From contig JAGVSM010003462.1 of assembly GCA_022494885.1 (NCBI GenBank), positions 62,001-126,000 of the forward strand: 64,000 nucleotides of DNA, in the 5' to 3' direction. Positions within the stretch are counted from its first letter, which is position 1. Every line of letters starts with the position of its first letter. Shown one piece after another: positions 57,603-64,000 of the stretch. Origin of the DNA: Micrasema longulum (taxonomy: Eukaryota; Arthropoda; Insecta; Trichoptera; Brachycentridae). The position numbers and the translations under genes are program-made. The notes below the pieces were generated by a model, which worked only from the letters and a program-made list of their open reading frames with translations, had not been told where the DNA came from and searched no databases.

Positions 57603-58045
57603 ATGATGAACCATAATGATTGTAATAGTATTTTAAAAATTTATGAAAATCGTCTGGAGCGTTTGCATAATCAAAGTATCAGCATTATTTTCAAACTCAA
57701 AAAACATAACCATGTATCATTTTTTCGCACTGAACTCAAGTGCCTTCGTTTTTATCAGCGCATAAACATTCAATCTCTCTCACTTCTTTATAATATTCTT
57801 CACAACCCTTGCGCTCCGAAACATCTTGCTGACAATTTCATTTGCCTTTCTAATCATGGTCTTTCGCTTTGCTCTTCTCAGAAGAGAACACTTTCCATTC
57901 CTCGACATAGCATATAATTTTTCAGTTATTCCTTTTCTGTCCAAGCTGCCAGACTTTTGGAATGAGCTACATCTTCATTTAAAAAATGCACCTTCTCTAG
58001 CCACCTTCAAGAAACGCCTAAAACTTACTATGTATCATTGGAACC
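57603..58045 (+). mobile_element. Jockey-like RT C-terminal fragment
   Basis: Plus-strand reading YENRLERLHNQSISIIFKLK, LRFYQRINIQSLSLLYNIL and, after a frameshift, LPDFWNELHLHLKNAPSLAT followed by FKKRLKL. Typical end of a Jockey/CR1 polymerase. Confidence 0.75.
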
Positions 58046-58054
58046 CTAAACTCC

Positions 58055-59215
58055 GTGCATTTCATTGTTTGTGTCCCGCAAGGCTCTAACCTGGGTCCAT
58101 TGTTGTTCTCAATTTTTATTATTAATATTAAAAACATAATTTTAAACTCGCGTTTTCTGTTGTTTGCGGATGACTTAAAACTATTCTTAAAGGTGACAAC
58201 TTCTGACGATTTTCGTCTTCTCCAAGCGAATGTATTTATAATTTTCTCAAACTGAACGATTTGGGTAGGTAGGAAGAAATTGCCTTAAGGCAATATGCCC
58301 GCCCTTATATGTATATTTATTGTATATGTATATAAAGTGTCAAATAAATAAATAAATATATCTAATATATCAGAATGGGGAAGGCGAAACAAACTTAGGT
58401 TTAATGTTTCCAAGTGTTCGGTCACGTCCTTCACTAGGGCCCAAAAAACTGTATTTTCTCGCTACAAAATGAATGAATCAGAATCTGACATGACCATCAA
58501 ATGTAAAGGATCTGGGCGTTAGATTTGTGAGCACCCTGACATTTCATGAACACAGGGAGACAATTAGTAGCAATGCATTGAAGATGTTAGGATTTGTTCA
58601 GCGTACTGCCAGGGTTTTCGAAAATACCCGCGTAATGAGAACTCTTCACAACTCCTCGGTGCGAAGTAGACTCGAGAGAAGCTCGATGATTTGGGGGTCA
58701 CATGAACTGAAGTATTCTCTTATGATATAGAAAACCTCAAAGAAGTTTCTGAGATATCTCTTCATGAGAGAGTGCGGGGATTGTCCTTGGCTCTACCCGA
58801 CCGAGTTTCTCCAGGGTATGCTTGGCTATAACAGTTTAGAGACTAGAAGGAATCTGTATTTGACCAAACATTTTTATCGATTGTTGCGCGGTATGATCGA
58901 TAATTCTGAGATTATGATGTGCATTGGTTTGTATGTTCCTGATAATTACCTAAGACAGCCTCAGTATAGATTGTTTCATATTCCGATAGATAGGAACAAC
59001 CTGCCGATGGTTATATCTGTTAAAAGGGCTACCGCTATGCTGAACAACATCGCTCTGGATGTTGATCTGTTCCTTGTACCGAAGGGGTTTTCCGGAGCAG
59101 GATTCTCCTACTATTTTGTCAAGTCTCTTTATGTATTTTTTGTCTTTTTATAATATGTACGTCTTAAATTTTTAGCTTGTAATGTATATGTTATTTCAAA
59201 TAAATGAATTGAATT
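58055..59215 (+). mobile_element. Jockey-like family X retrotransposon, RT core to 3' end
   Basis: RT motifs VPQGSNLGPLLFSIFI and SRFLLFADDLKLFLK (the catalytic FADD) at 58070-58195. After an insertion come RFNVSKCSVTSFTRAQKTVF, LTFHEHRETISS, ALKMLGFVQRTARVF and a long C-terminal reading to 59153. Frames are broken in several places. The 3' end is AATAAATGAATTGAATTGAA. 5'-truncated just before the PQG motif. Confidence 0.85.
58234..58375 (+). mobile_element. Family Y 3'-end insertion inside element X
   Basis: The sequence from about tttctcaaactgaacg through aaggcaatatgcccgccctt to an AAATAAATAAATAAATAT tail matches the family Y 3' UTR at 61365-61470. It interrupts the X reading between FRLLQAN and EWGRRNKLRF. 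GAATG on both sides may be the target duplication. Confidence 0.7.
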
Positions 59216-59284
59216 GAATACTAGCAGCATTAAGTAATAATTTTAGAGCTCATTCATTTGGAGCTCTTAGTTCATTAATTTATA

Positions 59285-59430
59285 TCCCTAGGCGTACTTA
59301 ATGGTGTATATGGTACTGTATCGGTACACCAAGCACAGCGTATCTCTATAAATATTGATACATACAGGTACGATGATCAGTCTGTCCCGGGCAAATGAAG
59401 AATACAATATGTGTGAGAAATAGAACCAGA
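59285..59430 (-). mobile_element. tRNA-derived SINE, family 1, diverged partial copy
   Basis: Antisense body blocks gcgtacttaatggtgtatat, tcggtacaccaagcacagcg and ggtacgatgatcagtctg. Confidence 0.5.
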
Positions 59431-59486
59431 ATCCTGGAAGAGTGATTTTACTCGTTTTGGCTACCAGGTAAAAAAAAATCGTTTAG

Positions 59487-59600
59487 AAAGACATCCGCCT
59501 CGTAGTGTTCGCATTCACCTACCATGATTGAGGCCGCAGGTTCGATTCCTGGAAAGGTCAACACGTAATATTTGTTTTTATATGTGGCTTTCCATTAAAG
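59487..59600 (+). mobile_element. tRNA-derived SINE head
   Basis: TCCGCCTCGTAGTGTTCGCA resembles an A-box region and GCAGGTTCGATTCCTGG is a perfect B box. No tRNA acceptor stem can be formed, and a non-tRNA tail follows. Confidence 0.55.
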
Positions 59601-60001
59601 TATTTCATTTTAAATATTTCATCTAGGATTTTTCTTTTAATGACTTAAATGAAAGGCGTCGGAGTTAAGAAATTAAAAAAAAAAGATAATAATATACTAG
59701 CTGAACAAGACCACGCTTCGCTGAGGCTTTGTCTGATTATATTATTAGGGGAGAAAATAAAAATAGTCTAGCAACTATACATTTACCGAGAAAACACATT
59801 GCTTCATTTAATATCTTTATTTGCGTTTCTGTGACTATGCTGTAGAATAAAAAGAAAGAAAATAGTTATTTCGGGTAAAATTGATAAAATGGCAGCACTG
59901 TGTAGAACTATAATTTAGTACTTGTTAACTATGACAAATTATGAGTCAATTTAAAATGCAAAGAATGTTCCGTTTCCGTTGGAACTTCCAAATAAATAGT
60001 A

Positions 60002-60405
60002 TGTATAGGTAGAAACACTTCGAATAAATAGTATCTATAGGTAGAAACACTTCAAATAAATAGTATATATTGGTAGAAACACTTCGAATAAATAGCATAT
60101 ATTGGTAGAAACACTTCGAACAAATAGTATATATTGGTAGAAACACTTCGAATAAATAGTATATATTGGTAGAAACACTTCGAATAAATAGTATATACAG
60201 GTAGAAACACTTCGAATAAATAGTATATATTTGTAGAAACACTTCGAATAAATAGTATATACAGGTAGAAACACTTCGAATAAAAAGCATATATTGGTAG
60301 AAACACTTCGAACAAATAGTATATATTGGTAGAAACACTTCGAATAAATAGTATATATTGGTAGAAACACTTCGAATAAATAGTATATATAGGTAGAAAC
60401 ATTTT
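60002..60405. repeat. 32-bp minisatellite, about 12-13 units
   Basis: The unit is ggtagaaacacttcgaataa plus atagtatatatt, with a constant 32-bp spacing across the array and only a few substitutions. All three minus-strand frames are open only because the unit lacks stops on that strand. Confidence 0.95.
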
Positions 60406-60464
60406 TTCCATTATACATAAAGACAATTAGTAAGTTCTCACAATATAAAAATTGCTATTAAGAA

Positions 60465-60990
60465 ATGGATAGTGGAGGTGGGTTGCGCACGGATCGATGA
60501 GTGGATCAAGCCAAATAGGTAAAATTTGTATACTGTTTATGAAATTTGTTCTATTGGTCTATATAAATTGGTTATGTTTTTTATAATTATTTCAGTTTTT
60601 TATTGTTTATAATCTTAATGATAATTAGGTTAATTGAATGAATTACGTTTTTTTATTGTTATTATTATGTGAACTTTGTAAAAGTAAAAATAAATAAATG
60701 TCCCTTCACGGGCACCTCAAGCGGAAGACCGATGACCTCACCTTCCTGTGACAGATGATCGAGATACGCTGCATTTGATTTCAATGCCGTGCCCTATGCG
60801 CCACCGGGTGTGTATTCGTATCTTAATGTATCTAAGAATCAAGTCTTCGTGTCCGCATGTCCACAAGGGGAAGGTGGCCAGACAGTTCTTCGGGTTAAGA
60901 TTATAATCTCGAGTCTGCGCTCTGCATCTAAATTAGCATTCGCTACAATATCGCTCGCGGTTAGTGCTGAGAACAAACGATTAAATTATT
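60465..60990 (+). repeat. Dispersed repeat family Z, forward copy, and adjoining unknown DNA
   Basis: Shares gatgagtggatcaagccaaa and the cccttcacgggcacc block with 57235-57430 in opposite orientation. The GC-richer remainder (60720-60960) is not recognised. Confidence 0.4.
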
Positions 60991-61039
60991 ATTAATATTA
61001 ATAGTTTATTATCAAAAAATACCCGGTCAGCATTTTGCG

Positions 61040-61680
61040 AAGGAACTGATAAAAAGGAACTAGCAACGTTTTGCTTTTGACCTAATAAATCTCAGCCGAA
61101 ATCAAGTGACAGTTAAACGTAGTTATGCAGAAAGCCGTCAGTCCACAATTTAAAAAAATTATATATTGGTGTTTTCGGATGTAGTAAGGTCAGTTCGAAA
61201 TATTTAAATTACTCCTTTATCCTTCTTCTTCCCTTCCCATCCCCTTTCCTCTCTCAATAGTATAGTGTTATTTTTTTATTTTTTTTATTTTGTTAATCTT
61301 CGTTTTTAATTTTTGTATAAAATTGTAAGATTCAATATGTCCATGTATTTATATTTTCTCAAAATGAACGGTTATGGTAGGTAGAAAAAAATTGCCGTAA
61401 GGCAATATGCCCGCCCTTATATGTATATTTATTGTATATGTATAGAAAGTGTCAAATAAAATAAAGAAATAAATAAGGTCAGTTCTAGGTTCTGCTAAAA
61501 ACAGCCAGACCGCTTTCATACAAAAAACTGTTAAAATTACCTTATGGAAATAGTGTCGATCACAAAAACGGCATTTTTCTATTTGCAGAAAACACCCACA
61601 ACACTAGAAAAACCTTACGCCACTTTGAAAATCATGAAATCTGGATAAATACATAATTAGATTCTTGTTTGTAATATTAA
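61040..61680. mobile_element. Relative of the 31888-33597 element, interrupted
   Basis: Shares aacgtagttatgcagaaag, cagccagaccgctttcatac, tagtgtcgatcacaaaaacgg and cccacaacactagaaaaac with that element. A family Y retroelement sits inside it. Outer TIRs are not seen. Confidence 0.6.
61197..61474 (+). mobile_element. Family Y 5'-truncated insertion with 11-bp TSD
   Basis: AAGGTCAGTTC flanks it exactly on both sides (61186-61196 and 61475-61485). It ends in GTGTCAAATAAAATAAAG-type A-rich sequence after the aaggcaatatgcccgccctt block. A clear target-primed insertion of only the 3' UTR. Confidence 0.9.
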
Positions 61681-62249
61681 AAAAAACCCAATGTATTCGT
61701 TGTTCTGCCAGTAACGCGTCTATTTTATACGTCATTAATTGCAATTAATTTCAATATGAATTCATTTATCTTTTGATATTTAGAAACGATGAAAGTGGCT
61801 TGTTGTTGGCTACTTGTTTTGTGGCATCGTCTATTGCACATAATCGCGCTGACTCGTGTGCAAGATTGCAATAAAAGTACTAAAAACGCAACTATTCGGG
61901 AAAAAGCGGAATATTTTACAAGGCTTTATGGTCATTAGACAAATATACACATGGCCATATAGGTGCGTACCTTTATGAAGTCCACATTCTTCAATTAATT
62001 AAGGATTAAATCTTTATTATGCCCACATATTGCATTTCAAATGTAATTACACCACACCGTAATTAATACAAGATTTTCTTTAATTGAGCAGGCGTAGCAT
62101 TTAAATAATTTATTTATCTATTTGGGAAAAAAATACCAGTTTTTACATAATATATATTACATACAGAAAATAAGAATATATAGAAACTCAGATTGCAAAA
62201 AGAGACAATATAAATTGTCCACAGTGATGTAAGCTGTTGATTTAGTACA
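61681..62249. other. No gene recognised
   Basis: AT-rich; no exon, RNA gene or element end found. Confidence 0.4.
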
Positions 62250-62685
62250 TTATTTATTTATTTAACTTTTTGGACATAATGTTATTTGTACATTGGCGGG
62301 CTTATTGCCAAATGGCAATTTCTTCCAACCAACCAATAAAATAAAAGTTTTATTTTTATAATTCAAGTTACAGAACACATTCAATAGAAAAAAAAAGATT
62401 AAAAAGTTAAAAATATATAAAAATAGAAATAAACGTATTTGTTTATAAATTACCTTAAATCAAAACTATTACTCAATGGGAAAAAGGAAAAAAGATGGAA
62501 AAAGGAAAAAGGAAAGGAGGAGAGATTAAGGAAGAAAAGGAGATGTTTCTTCAGACGTGATTTAAACAGAGATAATGTAGTAACATCTTTGATGGTGGAT
62601 GGGAGATGATTCCACAGTCGAGCCGCATGGACACTATATGAGTTAGAGAAGAAAGAGGAATTGTGTATGGGTATACATTATAGGT
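62250..62685 (-). mobile_element. Jockey-like family Y 3' end
   Basis: Antisense copy very similar to 53820-54260 (gcgggcttattgccaaatgg; ggagatgattccacagtcga). It is cut at about 62680 where other DNA follows. Confidence 0.75.
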
Positions 62686-62734
62686 TTATTATAGAAATAA
62701 ATGACGAGTGTTACTTTAATCCACAAATTTGGAA

Positions 62735-62785
62735 TATCCAGTGACCGGTTTCATCGCTTTCGCGACATCTTCGAAACTGGTATCT
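62735..62785 (-). other. Hammerhead-like repeat motif with GAAA tetraloop
   Basis: On the minus strand CGAAGATG, then a perfect TCGC-GAAA-GCGA hairpin, then TGAAACCGGTC. It resembles a hammerhead core (CTGAAGA...GAAAC) with a decayed first box. Confidence 0.25.
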
Positions 62786-62993
62786 TTATTAAGAAATTCA
62801 ATGTATTTATACAAAACAGAAGTACGGATAGAGAATTCAAAATAGAGTAAATTTAATTAAATTATTTTTGTCTTAAGGATCATTAACAAAGTGTTTCAGG
62901 TAAACTAATGAGTTTATATAGTAATATTTCTCATGAGTTTAAGTATTGTATATATATTATTTTTAATATATATGAGTAATAATATATATATAT

Positions 62994-63245
62994 TTAATAA
63001 TTGATAATTTTATATAAAAACATTGAGTCAGTTATTGTCCTGCGATCCTTCAGAGTAGAAAAATTTAAAGAATTAACCATGTACTTTATTTGTTCTATAG
63101 GAATATGCCGTTTGAAATTAATAAATCTCAAAAATTTTCGTTGGACTCTTTCAACATTATTTATGTGAATTTTGCAAAAAGAGGACCATATATTAGAGTT
63201 GAACTCTAATCGGCTTCTAACCAATGATATATACAAGAGTTTCAT
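62994..63245 (-). mobile_element. Jockey-like RT C-terminal fragment
   Basis: An open minus-strand reading with LLYISLVRSRLEFNSNIWSS, NNVERVQRKFLRFINFKRH and LKDRRTITDSMFLYKIIN. Post-catalytic RT region; 5' and 3' parts are missing. Confidence 0.8.
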
Positions 63246-63282
63246 TATTTAAACTGATTCAAATTTCTTTATAGTTCTAAGA

Positions 63283-63475
63283 ATGGCGGCCTCCGTGGTG
63301 TAGTGGTCAAGACGCTTGACTCACAGACGGAAGGTTCCGGGTTCGATTCCCGGTGAGAACACAAAAATTAAATGTGATTTTTCTCAAGCCTGGGTGTTCT
63401 GTGATGTAATTCACCGCTGTAATTGGGCCTCCTGGCCTGTTGTGGTGCAAAAAAAAAAAAAATTTAAAAAAATAA
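63283..63475 (+). mobile_element. tRNA-derived SINE, family 3, with poly(A) tail
   Basis: The head has GTGGTGTAGTGGTCAAGACG (A box) and a perfect B box GGGTTCGATTCCC. The body tgggcctcctggcctgttgt ends in A13 and (AAAT)n. No acceptor stem pairs, so it is not a working tRNA gene. Confidence 0.8.
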
Positions 63476-63573
63476 ATAAATAAAGAATGAAATCCAAACT
63501 TCTCATACTTTAAGAAGTAATGTGGTTGATGTGTATTTTTTTAAATTATTTTTTTTTGTTTTTTTTACAACAG

Positions 63574-63905
63574 GCGAGAGTGTAAATCTGAGTCAAGTAT
63601 AATTGATAAGATTAAGAAAGGGTCTCTGAGATGGTTTGGTCACGTAGAACGAATGGACGACGAAAGAAAGGTAAAACAAGTAAATATGGCAAAAATGAAC
63701 GGGAACGTGAGACGAGGACGACCAAGGAAGACGTGGCATGATCAGATAAACCAAAATCTTAAGTCTGGTCACGTCAAAAGCAGACAGAACCGAAGGACAT
63801 GTATGACAAGATGTATGAATGTGGAAGAAGCTAGGAATGTATGCCAGGATAAACGTGTGTGGCGGTCTATTCTGCGGGGAAAAGGCGTGATGGTAGTAGT
63901 AGTTG
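63574..63905 (+). mobile_element. RTE-like family A retrotransposon 3' end
   Basis: Near-identical to 40311-40662: SIIDKIKKGSLRWFGHVERM, RRGRPRKTWHDQINQNLKSG, NVEEARNVCQDKRVWRSIL, ending GATGGTAGTAGTAGTTG. 5'-truncated. The high identity suggests recent insertion. Confidence 0.85.
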
Positions 63906-64000
63906 TAATAATTACATAGCACTGAAATATATATTAATAGTAAAAACAGTAAACAAAAATCCCACAAAGGGATGGCCTGTTCGTAGGTATACAAGAAAAT

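Noticed and set aside
60002..60405. CRISPR array
   Set aside because: Units are contiguous 32-bp tandem repeats without unique spacers, in a eukaryotic genome; a minisatellite.
63283..63360. tRNA gene
   Set aside because: Good A and B boxes but the acceptor stem cannot pair, and a SINE body with poly(A) follows.

Overview
The window looks like a piece of an insect (at least arthropod) nuclear genome. It is AT-rich and intron-bearing, with GC-rich exons standing out sharply. It is full of tRNA-derived SINEs, RTE- and Jockey/CR1-like non-LTR fragments, pogo-, hAT- and foldback-type DNA elements. The order cannot be fixed from sequence alone; the eEF2 C-terminus (ending DLTQYLDKL) reads insect-like.

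Layout. (1) 0.4-12.8 kb, + strand: a complete eukaryotic elongation factor 2 gene, 11 exons, 844 residues. Its long introns carry transposon relics, and intron 3 carries a structured RNA with H/ACA architecture. (2) 12.8-21.0 kb, + strand: a non-coding snoRNA host gene starting about 35 bp after the eEF2 poly(A) signal, with a pyrimidine-tract (TCT/5'TOP-like) start. Its small exons have no long reading frame. Eight consecutive introns each hold one box C/D snoRNA about 67-76 nt upstream of the acceptor: five of SNORD25 (U25) type aimed at 18S rRNA and three of a second type aimed at 28S rRNA. The last intron holds a second copy of the eEF2-intron H/ACA-like RNA, again about 70 nt from the acceptor. 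(3) 21-33.8 kb: intergenic DNA with MITEs, a SINE, a 44-nt perfect palindrome and a 1.7-kb element with terminal inverted repeats and a TA target duplication. (4) 33.8-36.1 kb, - strand: two 3'-terminal coding exons of a follistatin-like gene (one follistatin/Kazal module, then a short acidic tail). Upstream exons are not visible here. (5) 36.1-64 kb: no host gene recognised; a dense, often nested patchwork of transposon fragments, two hAT elements with perfect 8-bp target duplications, a 32-bp minisatellite and hammerhead-like motifs.

How it fits together. eEF2 and snoRNA host genes both belong to the growth-regulated 5'TOP class in animals. Here translation factor, rRNA 2'-O-methylation guides and a probable pseudouridylation-type guide sit head to tail on one strand. 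The most interesting signals are the duplicated H/ACA-like RNA shared by the two genes and the tandemly expanded C/D snoRNA cluster with its duplicated exon-intron units.
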